Below, piece after piece: positions 35,551 to 44,026 of a stretch of 64,000 nucleotides of DNA (position 1 is its first letter; each line of letters starts with the position of its first letter). Made by a program: the position numbers and the translations under genes. The notes beneath the pieces were generated by a model. It made no database searches. It saw only the letters and a program-made list of their open reading frames with translations, and was not told where the DNA came from. The stretch is from a virus. Location of the stretch: the IMG/VR virus record IMGVR_UViG_3300025647_000030, positions 1-64,000 of that record, one strand, 5' to 3'.

Positions 35551-37922
35551 TGGCAATAAAATTATCAACTCTTAACGTACAGGATGTACGTTGTAAATTT
35601 GAAAATATTGCTATCGGATATAATTCTTTACCACAGGGTTCATTCGCCGGTACACCAACAATAACAAATGGTGGTTCTGGCTATACTGATGGAACATATA
35701 ACAATATAACACCAATTATTATTTCTGGTGAAGAACCAAGAATTTATCCAACATATAATGTTACTGTATCGGGTGGTGTTGTAACTGGATTAACTCTTGT
35801 TAGATTAGGCTCAGAGTTAAATGAATCAACAGTTTATTCATTTACAAATACCGATATAGGCGGTACTGGTAGTGGCGTAACATTTACAACTACAATAACT
35901 ATTATAGCTGAACCAGGTTATAGCAATACAGCATTTGGTACTTGCACACTTTATGGTAATACTTATGGTAGCCGCAATACAGCACTAGGTTATGGTTCAC
36001 TTAAATGTAATACTACGGGTTGTAATAATACAGCAGTAGGTTCTCATTCACTTTATGGTAGTACTACAGGTTATGGCAATACAGCAGTGGGTTATGGTTC
36101 ACTTAAATGTAATACTACGGGTTGTAATAATATAGCAGTAGGTAATAATTCACTTAGAGTTAATACTACAGGTTATGGTAATACAGCAGTTGGTTCTTGT
36201 TCACTTTATGGTAGTACTACTGGTTATGGTAATACAGCAGTAGGTTATAATTCACTTCGTTGTAACACTACAGGTTATGATAATACAGCACTAGGTTCTT
36301 ATTCACTTAAATGTAATACTACAGGTTATGATAATACAGCAGTGGGTTATGGTTCACTTTATGGTAATACTACAGGTTATGGTAATACAGCAGTGGGTTA
36401 TTTTTCACTTTATGGTAATATTACAGGTAATAATAATATAGCAGTAGGTATGTGTTCACTTTATGGTAATACTACAGGTTTTAGTAATACAGCACTAGGT
36501 TATGGTTCACTTCGTTGTAACACTACAGGTAGTGGTAATATAGCAGTAGGTTATAGTTCACTTTATGGTAATACTACAGGTTACGCTAATACAGCAGTAG
36601 GTTATAATTCACTTCGTTGTAACACTACAGGTTACGCTAATACAGCAATAGGTTATAGTTCACTTTATGGTAATACTTACGGTTATGGTAATACAGCAGT
36701 AGGATTAATGTCACTTCGTTGTAATACTACAGGTGCTCTTAACACAGCAGTAGGATATGGTTCACTTTACGGTAATACTACAGGTTTTAGAAATACATCA
36801 CTAGGTTATGGTTCACTTCATTATAATACTACAGGTTTTAGAAATACAGCAGTGGGTTATAATTCACTTCGTGCTAATACTACAGGTACTAGAATTACAG
36901 CACTAGGTTATAATTCACTTCGTGCTAATACTATAGGCATTAATAATACAGCATTAGGTACTTGTTCACTTTATGGTAATACTACAGGTAATAATAATAC
37001 AGCAGTGGGTTATGGTTCACTTTATGGTAATACCACAGGCATTAATAATACAGCAGTGGGTTATTTTTCACTTAAAGCTAATACTATAGGCATTAATAAT
37101 ACAGCATTAGGTGCTTGTTCACTTTGTAATAATACAGGTAATAATAATACAGCAGTAGGTATGTGTTCACTTTATGGTAATACTACAGGTTTTAGTAATA
37201 CAGCACTAGGTTATGGTTCACTTAAAGCTAATACTATAGGCATTAATAATACAGCAGTAGGATTAATGTCACTTTGTAATAATACAGGTAATAATAATAC
37301 AGCACTAGGTATGTATTCACTTCGTGCTAATACTACAGGTTTTAGAAATACAGCACTAGGTTTTAATTCAAATAAAGCTAATACTACAGGTAGTTATAAT
37401 ACAGCACTAGGTTATGGTTCACTTTGTAATAATACTACAGGTGCTAATAATACAGCAGTGGGTTATCAAGCAGGTGATATTACTACTACTGGAACTAATA
37501 ACACAAGTATTGGCTATCAAGCTGATCCATCTACAAATACAGTATCTAATGAATTCACGTTAGGTAATGCCAGTGTTACCAATCTACGCTGTAATGATAC
37601 TACAATATCCACACTATCGGATGAACGTGATAAAGATGAAATTGAAGATATTCAATATGGTTTAGAATTCATTGAAGATTTACGACCAGTTAGTTTTAAG
37701 TGGAATAGGCGTGATGGTTCAATGAAAGATAAATACGATTTAGGATTTATTGCTCAAGAATTAGACGCAATTGAAGCCAAGTATTCTTCATATAAATACA
37801 CAAGATTGGTTCATAAAGATAATCCAGAGAAATGGGAAGCCGATCCCATGAAAACATATCCAATTCTTGTCAAGGCTGTACAAGAATTGGCAAAACGAAT
37901 AACTGACTTAGAGAACAAATAG
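35550..37922 (+). CDS. Repeat-rich tail fibre with C-terminal S74 intramolecular chaperone
   Basis: The start is taken at 35550 (MAIKLSTLNVQDVR), overlapping the upstream stop, giving 790 residues. Residues about 30-105 contain a GxGY beta module (TNGGSGYTDGTYNN). Residues 126-650 are 31 tandem 16-17-residue units of the type NTAVGYGSLYGNTTGYG, like the left-handed beta-roll repeats of YadA/Hep_Hag adhesins. The last 110 residues are a peptidase S74 chaperone domain: LSDERDKDEIEDIQYGLEFI, DLRPVSFKWNRRDG, LGFIAQELDAIE. It trimerises the fibre and cleaves itself off. This is a strong receptor-binding fibre candidate. Confidence 0.88.
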   Translation: MAIKLSTLNVQDVRCKFENIAIGYNSLPQGSFAGTPTITNGGSGYTDGTYNNITPIIISGEEPRIYPTYNVTVSGGVVTGLTLVRLGSELNESTVYSFTNTDIGGTGSGVTFTTTITIIAEPGYSNTAFGTCTLYGNTYGSRNTALGYGSLKCNTTGCNNTAVGSHSLYGSTTGYGNTAVGYGSLKCNTTGCNNIAVGNNSLRVNTTGYGNTAVGSCSLYGSTTGYGNTAVGYNSLRCNTTGYDNTALGSYSLKCNTTGYDNTAVGYGSLYGNTTGYGNTAVGYFSLYGNITGNNNIAVGMCSLYGNTTGFSNTALGYGSLRCNTTGSGNIAVGYSSLYGNTTGYANTAVGYNSLRCNTTGYANTAIGYSSLYGNTYGYGNTAVGLMSLRCNTTGALNTAVGYGSLYGNTTGFRNTSLGYGSLHYNTTGFRNTAVGYNSLRANTTGTRITALGYNSLRANTIGINNTALGTCSLYGNTTGNNNTAVGYGSLYGNTTGINNTAVGYFSLKANTIGINNTALGACSLCNNTGNNNTAVGMCSLYGNTTGFSNTALGYGSLKANTIGINNTAVGLMSLCNNTGNNNTALGMYSLRANTTGFRNTALGFNSNKANTTGSYNTALGYGSLCNNTTGANNTAVGYQAGDITTTGTNNTSIGYQADPSTNTVSNEFTLGNASVTNLRCNDTTISTLSDERDKDEIEDIQYGLEFIEDLRPVSFKWNRRDGSMKDKYDLGFIAQELDAIEAKYSSYKYTRLVHKDNPEKWEADPMKTYPILVKAVQELAKRITDLENK
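35925..37499 (+). repeat. 31 tandem 51-nt (two of 48-nt) coding repeats
   Basis: The unit encodes N-T-A-V/L-G-x-x-S-L-x-x-N-T-T-G-x-x. I count 29 units of 17 codons and two of 16. Recurrent sub-cassettes (SLYGN, SLRCN, SLKAN, SLCNN) recur in mixed order, and many bases are identical between units, as expected from slippage or recombination. Confidence 0.9.
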
Positions 37923-37932
37923 GAGTTTTAAA

Positions 37933-38241
37933 ATGGCTACACATCCATATACGATAGTTTTGAAAAAAGCTACCCCAACAGTTCGATTGACTGATGGTGT
38001 TGTAAAAGAGTGGGAAATTGAAGTTCTTTGTACTTCAACCGAAAACGGTTGGAAGAAAACTTTTAATGAACGTGAAGAAGTAGAATACTTGAACAAAGTT
38101 GCTACCGATTTCACAAAATCAGAATTGATAGCAATGGTCAACGTTAATGATCATGTCTTTGATGCTCATTGGGAAGCACACAATACCGCACCAACAACTG
38201 ATCGCGTAGGTGATTTCTCTATTACTAATCTCGCCGATTAA
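37933..38241 (+). CDS. Small protein of the fibre region, function unknown
   Basis: This 102-residue protein has a good AGGAG ribosome site. The first half is beta-rich (PYTIVLKKATPTVRLTDGVV, then WEIEVLCTSTENGWKK). A charged helix EREEVEYLNKVATDFTKSEL follows, and the tail contains HVFDAHWEAHNTAP. There is no signal peptide or membrane segment. It lies directly after the S74 fibre and before the glycosyltransferase cassette, so it could be a fibre chaperone or a head-fibre-type accessory. I do not recognise the family with certainty. Confidence 0.6.
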   Translation: MATHPYTIVLKKATPTVRLTDGVVKEWEIEVLCTSTENGWKKTFNEREEVEYLNKVATDFTKSELIAMVNVNDHVFDAHWEAHNTAPTTDRVGDFSITNLAD

Positions 38242-38259
38242 TTAAAATAGATTTATATT

Positions 38260-38955
38260 ATGAGAAATATTATGGTCGCGGCTCCGGCGCATGATGGAGC
38301 CAATAATGTGTGGCATACTTGTGCTTTGGTAAATACAGCAAAACAGGCTATCATGCGGGATATAAACATTATTCCGATTTATATGTCATATGATAGTCTT
38401 GTTCAAAGAGCAAGAAATGATATTGTCAAACTTGCCCTTCAGATGGAAGTTGATGATTTAGTATTCATTGACACAGATCAGGATTGGGAAGTTGATGATT
38501 TCTTTAAACTCATTGAGCATGATGTTGATGTTGTTGGTGTTCCTATCCGTAAAAAATCCGACGAAGAAACATATAATGTTAAACTATTAAGAGAATATAA
38601 AGTTCTTGAAAATGGTTTGGTCGATGTTGATTCTGTTGGAACAGGTATGCTACGTCTAACAAGAAAAGCACTATTAGCAGTATGGAATGATTCCGAAGAA
38701 TACTTAGAACAAGGTAAAGGCATGGGGCGCATGGTGTTTAGCGTAGAGATTGTTGGTGGTGTTCTATGGAGTGAAGATGTAGTTCTATGTAAAAAGCTAA
38801 ATGACAATGGTATTAGAGTATATATTGACCCAACATTAAATGCCGCACATTCTGGACATAAGCGTTGGATTGGAGACTTTGATACTTGGATTGGGCTTGT
38901 TACAACAGAACCAAAACCAACTTTACAAGAAATGAAGTCTATGAAGGAGTTTTGA
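38260..38955 (+). CDS. GT-A fold glycosyltransferase
   Basis: This 231-residue protein shows a Rossmann-like start (NIMVAAPAHDGAN), a helix with SLVQRARNDIVKLAL, and the metal/nucleotide-sugar DxD motif in DDLVFIDTDQDW (D71-T72-D73). A GVPIRKK strand and an acceptor-side ..WSEDVVLCKKLNDNGIRVYI segment typical of family-2-like phage glycosyltransferases follow, and the C-terminus has an H-SGHKRW motif. It begins a four-gene cassette with a sulfotransferase, a GT9-like enzyme and a DUF6165 protein placed inside the tail-fibre region. Its substrate may be host surface glycans or the phage's own virion proteins; the sequence does not decide. Confidence 0.8.
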   Translation: MRNIMVAAPAHDGANNVWHTCALVNTAKQAIMRDINIIPIYMSYDSLVQRARNDIVKLALQMEVDDLVFIDTDQDWEVDDFFKLIEHDVDVVGVPIRKKSDEETYNVKLLREYKVLENGLVDVDSVGTGMLRLTRKALLAVWNDSEEYLEQGKGMGRMVFSVEIVGGVLWSEDVVLCKKLNDNGIRVYIDPTLNAAHSGHKRWIGDFDTWIGLVTTEPKPTLQEMKSMKEF

Positions 38956-38956
38956 T

Positions 38957-39775
38957 ATGAAGAAATACAATTTCATATCAGGATTACCCAGAGCAGGTTC
39001 TACACTTTTAAGCAGTATACTCAATCAAAATCCACACTTTTCTGCGGGTATTAGTGATTGTTTACATTCTTACACACATTCAATCATACAAGATACTGAC
39101 CAATCTGTAGGTATTGGTACACTTATTCCTATTGAGAAACGAAAGGAAATTATTAGAGGTATATTTGATTCATACTATTCAGATAAAAATGAAGTATGTT
39201 TCAATACTAATAGAGCGTGGACAGCAGATACGTACCTACTCAAAAGTTTATTTCCAGATTTTAGAATGATTGTTATGATACGCAATATTGAGTGGATATT
39301 AAACTCATTTGAACACTTACATCAGAAGAACCCATATACTATTAAGCCACTATATCACCATAAAGATTTACCTAATTCCATGACAAGATGTGCTATGCTT
39401 ATGGGTGAATTAGGTGATGCGGGCTATGTTAAAGGTCCACTTGATTGTGTTATGTCAAGTGTTAATTCAGCAGAAGCACCGCAGATTGTATATGTTACTT
39501 ACGGTAGTTTAGTCAAACAGCCAGAAAAAACTATGAGGTCAATATATGATTTTATTGGTGAAGAATATTTCGAACATGATTTTAAAAATGTGGATTGTCA
39601 ATATGATGATTTTGACAATCAAGCTAAAATAGATGGGCTACACACAGTTAGAAAAGAAGTATCGTATAAAGAGCAAAAGGTTATTATACCAGATAATCTA
39701 TTCGAACATTACAGTCAATTTAACGTGCTAAATAATATTGATACAAATTTAATTAACTTGATAAACTATAGGTAA
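38957..39775 (+). CDS. PAPS-dependent sulfotransferase-like protein
   Basis: At 272 residues it opens with the 5'-phosphosulfate-binding loop SGLPRAGSTLLSSIL (residues 8-22), including the basic R12 and S15-T16. A strand MIVMIRNIEWILNSF follows (R109 and S117 in the 3'-phosphate-binding positions). These are the two hallmarks of sulfotransferases that move sulfate from PAPS to sugars or tyrosines. An EEYFEHDF-KNVDCQYDDFDNQAKIDGLH segment matches the C-terminal part of the family. It begins one base after the preceding gene's stop and is followed 4 nt later by a GT9-like gene, so the three are co-translated. It is probably cytoplasmic, acting on a sugar acceptor made by its neighbours. Confidence 0.82.
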   Translation: MKKYNFISGLPRAGSTLLSSILNQNPHFSAGISDCLHSYTHSIIQDTDQSVGIGTLIPIEKRKEIIRGIFDSYYSDKNEVCFNTNRAWTADTYLLKSLFPDFRMIVMIRNIEWILNSFEHLHQKNPYTIKPLYHHKDLPNSMTRCAMLMGELGDAGYVKGPLDCVMSSVNSAEAPQIVYVTYGSLVKQPEKTMRSIYDFIGEEYFEHDFKNVDCQYDDFDNQAKIDGLHTVRKEVSYKEQKVIIPDNLFEHYSQFNVLNNIDTNLINLINYR

Positions 39776-39779
39776 TATA

Positions 39780-40688
39780 ATGAGTTTGAATACTTACATA
39801 ATTGAAGGTGGGCTTGGTAAGCACATCATGTTTACGGCGTTGATTGATCAATTGGTTGAGAAAACAGGAGAACCAATTCAGGTACACACACCATATGTAC
39901 AGGTGTTTGCGGGTAATCCGAAAGTTAAAATGGCATTTGATTCAGTATCAATACCTTTAGATGACCCAAGAATTCTTGTATCAGATGAAATTATTTACTG
40001 TGAACCATATAAATCGAATTTCGTAAAGGGTGATGAACACTTGCTTGAGTCATACTGTAAGCACTTGGGTATTGAATATAACCCAAAGGTTAAACCAGAA
40101 ATCTTCACAGATTTTGCGAAAGCAGATGCTAAAAAATGGCTAGAGCAATTTAATATTACGGGTAAGTTCATTCTTATTCAAATGACAGGTGGGCAATCAC
40201 CAATTGGCACCGATTTATCTGGACAGTATGTTTCAAGTAATGCAGGAAGAAACTATCCACCATATTTTACAAATGGTCTATGTGAAATGATCAAGCAGAA
40301 GTACCCAGATTATACAATAATCGATTGTACATTATCAAACGAACCTGCTTATCCATTTGCTATTAAATGTGATGCACCTTGGCAAGTTGTTAATGAACTA
40401 CTGAAAATGAGTGAAGGTTTCATTGCTATTGATAGTTGCTTGCAACATATGGGTGCGGCTGAAGCAGTTCCGGGAGTTGTTGTATGGGGCAATACACGTT
40501 GGAATCAATTTGGTTGGGAACAGAATAAAAACGTATCGTTTAATATGAAGGAAATTAATGATAGAATTAAAATAGACATTAATGATCCTCGTAATATAAT
40601 GGTAGGTCCTGAATTTCTATTTAACGTATATGAAATTATGAAACGTGATAAAAATGAATTTGAAACGGTGGAGTGCGCCCATTTATGA
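39780..40688 (+). CDS. Family 9 (heptosyltransferase-like) glycosyltransferase
   Basis: At 302 residues the fold reads as GT-B. The N-terminus has GGLGKHIMFTALIDQL, the typical heptosyltransferase/ADP-sugar start. The C-terminal half has KFILIQMTGGQSP, TIIDCTLSNEP and the family-9 signature MSEGFIAIDSCLQHMGAAEAVPG-VVVWG (split here by description: FIAIDSCLQHMGAA at about residues 216-229, then VVVWGNTRWNQFGW). Such enzymes transfer heptose or related sugars in LPS core or surface-glycan synthesis. It overlaps the DUF6165 gene by ATGA. The acceptor is unknown. Confidence 0.82.
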   Translation: MSLNTYIIEGGLGKHIMFTALIDQLVEKTGEPIQVHTPYVQVFAGNPKVKMAFDSVSIPLDDPRILVSDEIIYCEPYKSNFVKGDEHLLESYCKHLGIEYNPKVKPEIFTDFAKADAKKWLEQFNITGKFILIQMTGGQSPIGTDLSGQYVSSNAGRNYPPYFTNGLCEMIKQKYPDYTIIDCTLSNEPAYPFAIKCDAPWQVVNELLKMSEGFIAIDSCLQHMGAAEAVPGVVVWGNTRWNQFGWEQNKNVSFNMKEINDRIKIDINDPRNIMVGPEFLFNVYEIMKRDKNEFETVECAHL

Positions 40689-41050
40689 AACTTGAAATAC
40701 CCGTAAGTATTGGCGAGTTGTGGGATAAAATAACTATTCTTGAGATAAAAAAGAATAATGCTAAGGGTGAAAAACTATTTAACATTATGAAAGAATATAA
40801 TGAGTTGATTAGAATAGCACCGGAGATTAAAGAAGAGTATTTGTTTGAGTTGAGATATGTGAATTCTCGGCTATGGGATATTGAAGATGCTATAAGAGAA
40901 AAAGAACATAATGATGAATTTGATAGTGAATTCATAGCACTAGCACGAAATGTTTATAAAACTAATGACTTGAGATTTGAAATTAAGAAGAAAATTAATA
41001 TTGAAAGTGGTTCGTATATGATTGAAGAAAAATTACATAAATATAAATAA
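40685..41050 (+). CDS. DUF6165-like protein of the glycan cassette
   Basis: The start at 40685 (MKLEIPVSIGELWDKITILE) overlaps the GT9 stop, giving 121 residues. The N-terminal pattern of a strand, then S-I-G-E-L-W-D-K-I-T-I-L-E-I-K, and a helical remainder fits DUF6165, a family of unknown function that I recall as often being found beside glycosyltransferases. It is fully helical after residue 15, with no catalytic motif. It may be a regulatory or scaffolding partner of the neighbouring transferases. The gene ends in a late promoter box. Confidence 0.7.
   Translation: MKLEIPVSIGELWDKITILEIKKNNAKGEKLFNIMKEYNELIRIAPEIKEEYLFELRYVNSRLWDIEDAIREKEHNDEFDSEFIALARNVYKTNDLRFEIKKKINIESGSYMIEEKLHKYK
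41042..41049 (+). promoter_or_regulatory. T4-type late promoter box
   Basis: An exact TATAAATA lies 33 nt upstream of the fibre start at 41082, at the end of the glycan cassette. The spacing suits a late promoter for the second block of adhesin genes. Confidence 0.55.
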
Positions 41051-41081
41051 ACCGAGTTAAACACCATAGGCGAATAGAAAA

Positions 41082-43646
41082 ATGGCAATTTTTAATTTTC
41101 CATCAGCACCAAATGATTTAGATGAATATACGTTAAATAGTGTCACATATGTATATAACGCAACTAAAACTCGTTGGGAACCAAAAGATATTACTAATTC
41201 TCTGCTTGATCATATAGCATTTGATACAACAGCAGGATACAGTGTCGGTGAAGGTGAATTAGCATGGAACGCTGATGAAGGTACTGTAGATATTGGGATA
41301 CTAAATGGCTCTGTCCTTCAAGTTGGACAGGAGGTTGTTTATCTGGTTAAGAATCAGACAGGCTCTACCATACCAAATGGAACTCCTGTCATGGCTACCG
41401 GTACACTTGGTGCTAGTGGTAGGATTACAGTTGCGCCAATGGTTTCCGATGGATCTGTTGAGCCAAGATTTTTCTTAGGTGTTACAACCAACGAAATATT
41501 AGATGGTGAAGATGGTTATGTAACACATCTTGGTAAAGTAAGAGGTGTTGATTTAACTGCTTTTGCAAATGGCGATGTTTTGTGGCTAGATCCTACAGTT
41601 GTGGGTGGTTTAACATCGACAGAACCAACAACAGCAGGTGCTTTGAAAATAGCCGTAGCTTTTGTTATTTATGATGGCAATGGCAATGCTTCGCAAGGCG
41701 TAATGCAAGTGCGATTCACAGATGGTACACATCTGCATGAAGCACATGATGTTTCAATTACAGCACCATCCAACGGGGATGTTCTAAGTTATGATTCGGT
41801 TTCTGGTTTGTGGATTAATTCAACTGAAACCGATCCTATCTTTAGTGCATCCGCTGCATTTGGTATCACAGAAACACAGGTGACTAACTGGGACACAGCA
41901 TTTGCTTGGGGAGATCATGGTGAAGCAGGATATTTAACTGCTGAAACTGATACACTTGGCTCTGTAACTACTAGAGGTGCAGTGACTACAAATAGTATAG
42001 AAACTTCCGGGTTTGTAACAACCGGCGGTACTTCAAGTGATTTTGTGAAAGGTGATGGGTCTTTAGATAGCACAACTTACCTAAATTCCTATACAGAAAC
42101 ACAGACTCTACAGGATGTCACAGACCTTGGTGCTACAACAACTGCTGATGTCACTGTAGGTACATTACATAGTGATGTCTATACCTATAAAACCGACCAC
42201 CCATTATTAAGCAAGCCTTCTTATGCAGAGGGTAAAGTATTTTACGATCCAGAATACAAAACTCTAACGCTGTATAATGAAGAGCCAGATATGGCTCTTC
42301 AATTAGGACAAGAGTTCGTTGTCAGAGTTTATAATAGCACCGGGTCGACTATTCCCATTGGAACACCCTGTAGAGCATCTGGAACATCTGGAGAATTACA
42401 GACAGTCGAGCCTGCTGATGCAACCACACAGGGTTTAGCTAGGGTTTTTGGTGTTGCTACACATGATATACCGAGCGGCAGTACAGGTTATTTAACAAAG
42501 CACGGCTTTGTTTCGGGTATAAACACAAGCGGATTAACTCAGGGTAAGCCTGTTTTTTTAGCTCCTGATGGCTCATTAACCTCGCAAGCGGCGACGTATC
42601 CATATTACCCTACCCAAATTGGTGGGTGTGTTGTATCGGATGCGACTGATGGTTATCTTTATGTTGAGCCTGTTTATTTTACCCAAGATCAATTGCGTGT
42701 TATTTATAATGGTCATATTGATGGTAATCTTACTGTTAACGGCGACCTTGTTATAAATGGTACACAGTCAATCACCAATCAGCAAAATCTTGCCATCAAT
42801 GACTCGTTTATCTACCTGAACTCCGGGGATAATATTGGTGAAGCAGGGACTACATTTACTGGTTCTGGATTAGATGATGCCTATTTTACGGGTTATTACG
42901 AAGGTACAAGCAACCAAACTTATTATGTGAGGATAGATAGTGTTGGTGGTGGCACTGGTGGGGTGGATACGTTTGAGTGGTCGTTAGATAATTTCTCTAC
43001 AACTGAAGCTACTGGCGTAGATATTACTGGTGACAATCAGGCACTTGTTGACAACATCAATATTTATTTTAACGCTACAACTGGACATACTCTAAATGAT
43101 GTGTGGTCTGGAACCGCAGTCCCGGTAAATATTGATACTGGATGGGTAACAAATAGAAATACTGGTACGTCTGGTATCGGTCATACTCATTTGGGTGTGT
43201 TTTATGATGTATCTGACGAGAAGTTTAGAATCTTTGATGAATATGCCCCAGAACCTAATGGTGGTAATATTGATGTAAATGATGCTAGTTATAATACTGG
43301 TACTATTGTTGCCAACATAGAAGGTAACGTTACTGGTGATGTTACTGGTAATGCTGACACAGCAACGGCACTAGCAACAGCGCAAAATATAACTCTAATG
43401 GGTGATGTTACTGGTACTGCTTCATTTGACGGAACAGCAACCGCCTCAATAACAACTTCACTTTCTGCTACATACCTTACAGATATAACAGGACAACCGC
43501 TCGGTGATTTGAGTAATGTTTCGTTGACATCACCTACAAACGGACAAGTTTTGAAATATAACGGTACAAACTGGGTCAATGCAACTGAAGCAGGCGGCGG
43601 AATTACAACTGGTAAAGCAATTGCAATGGCAATGATTTTTGGATAA
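41082..43646 (+). CDS. Long tail fibre protein (854 residues) with internal duplication
   Basis: The N-terminus (FNFPSAPNDLDEYTLNSVTY, then VYNATKTRWEPKD) is a common fibre attachment module. Residues about 75-215 and 405-540 are diverged copies of one domain: VLQVGQEVVYLVKNQTGSTI/NGTPV versus ALQLGQEFVVRVYNSTGSTI/IGTPC, each ending in a GY-T-H/K-G-V-G segment. Residues 250-300 hold a FGITETQVTNWDTAFAWGDH repeat of fibre shafts. A DLVINGTQSITNQQNLAI segment starts the distal part. The last 60 residues (LSATYLTDITGQPLGDLSNV) form another shaft motif. No chaperone domain is visible. Its ETQTLQDVTDLGATT motif also occurs in the fibre at 33293. Confidence 0.82.
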   Translation: MAIFNFPSAPNDLDEYTLNSVTYVYNATKTRWEPKDITNSLLDHIAFDTTAGYSVGEGELAWNADEGTVDIGILNGSVLQVGQEVVYLVKNQTGSTIPNGTPVMATGTLGASGRITVAPMVSDGSVEPRFFLGVTTNEILDGEDGYVTHLGKVRGVDLTAFANGDVLWLDPTVVGGLTSTEPTTAGALKIAVAFVIYDGNGNASQGVMQVRFTDGTHLHEAHDVSITAPSNGDVLSYDSVSGLWINSTETDPIFSASAAFGITETQVTNWDTAFAWGDHGEAGYLTAETDTLGSVTTRGAVTTNSIETSGFVTTGGTSSDFVKGDGSLDSTTYLNSYTETQTLQDVTDLGATTTADVTVGTLHSDVYTYKTDHPLLSKPSYAEGKVFYDPEYKTLTLYNEEPDMALQLGQEFVVRVYNSTGSTIPIGTPCRASGTSGELQTVEPADATTQGLARVFGVATHDIPSGSTGYLTKHGFVSGINTSGLTQGKPVFLAPDGSLTSQAATYPYYPTQIGGCVVSDATDGYLYVEPVYFTQDQLRVIYNGHIDGNLTVNGDLVINGTQSITNQQNLAINDSFIYLNSGDNIGEAGTTFTGSGLDDAYFTGYYEGTSNQTYYVRIDSVGGGTGGVDTFEWSLDNFSTTEATGVDITGDNQALVDNINIYFNATTGHTLNDVWSGTAVPVNIDTGWVTNRNTGTSGIGHTHLGVFYDVSDEKFRIFDEYAPEPNGGNIDVNDASYNTGTIVANIEGNVTGDVTGNADTATALATAQNITLMGDVTGTASFDGTATASITTSLSATYLTDITGQPLGDLSNVSLTSPTNGQVLKYNGTNWVNATEAGGGITTGKAIAMAMIFG

Positions 43647-43660
43647 GAGGATATAGATAA

Positions 43661-44026
43661 ATGGCAGCACCAAATATAGTAGGCGTAACAACGATTACAG
43701 GAAAAACCGATGTAACGTCAATTGACGTTACAGCAACCGCAATTACTACAAACTCCGCGGCATCAAACCAAGTATATAAAATCAACTCATTGATTATTTC
43801 AAATATTGATGGAACAAATGATGCTGATGTTACTGTGGAGTTTGTGCGCGGTGGTACTGGATATGCACTTGCAAGTGTTATTACTGTTCCAGCGGCGGCC
43901 ACTCTCGTCATCGTTTCAAAAGACAACGGCATTTATATGGAAGAAGGCGATTCAATTGAATGCACTGCTTCTGCCGCTGGTGACTTGCAAGCAATTTTAT
44001 CTTACGATATTATAACTGATCAATAA
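43661..44026 (+). CDS. Small conserved virion protein of marine T4-like phages
   Basis: At 121 residues it starts AAPNIVGVTTITGKTDVTSI, then shows NQVYKINSLIISNIDGTNDA, VPAAATLVIVSKDNGIYMEE, and GDSIECTASAAGDLQAILSY. I recognise this all-beta pattern as a recurrent small structural protein in cyanophage-like genomes, but its position in the particle is not known to me. Its stop overlaps the glycine-rich adhesin start as TAATG. A ribosome site (AGAGGAT) precedes it. Confidence 0.7.
   Translation: MAAPNIVGVTTITGKTDVTSIDVTATAITTNSAASNQVYKINSLIISNIDGTNDADVTVEFVRGGTGYALASVITVPAAATLVIVSKDNGIYMEEGDSIECTASAAGDLQAILSYDIITDQ

Noticed and set aside
35925-37499. CRISPR-like array
   Set aside because: The repeats are coding, in phase at 51 or 48 nt, with no spacer of unrelated sequence; the protein repeat explains them.
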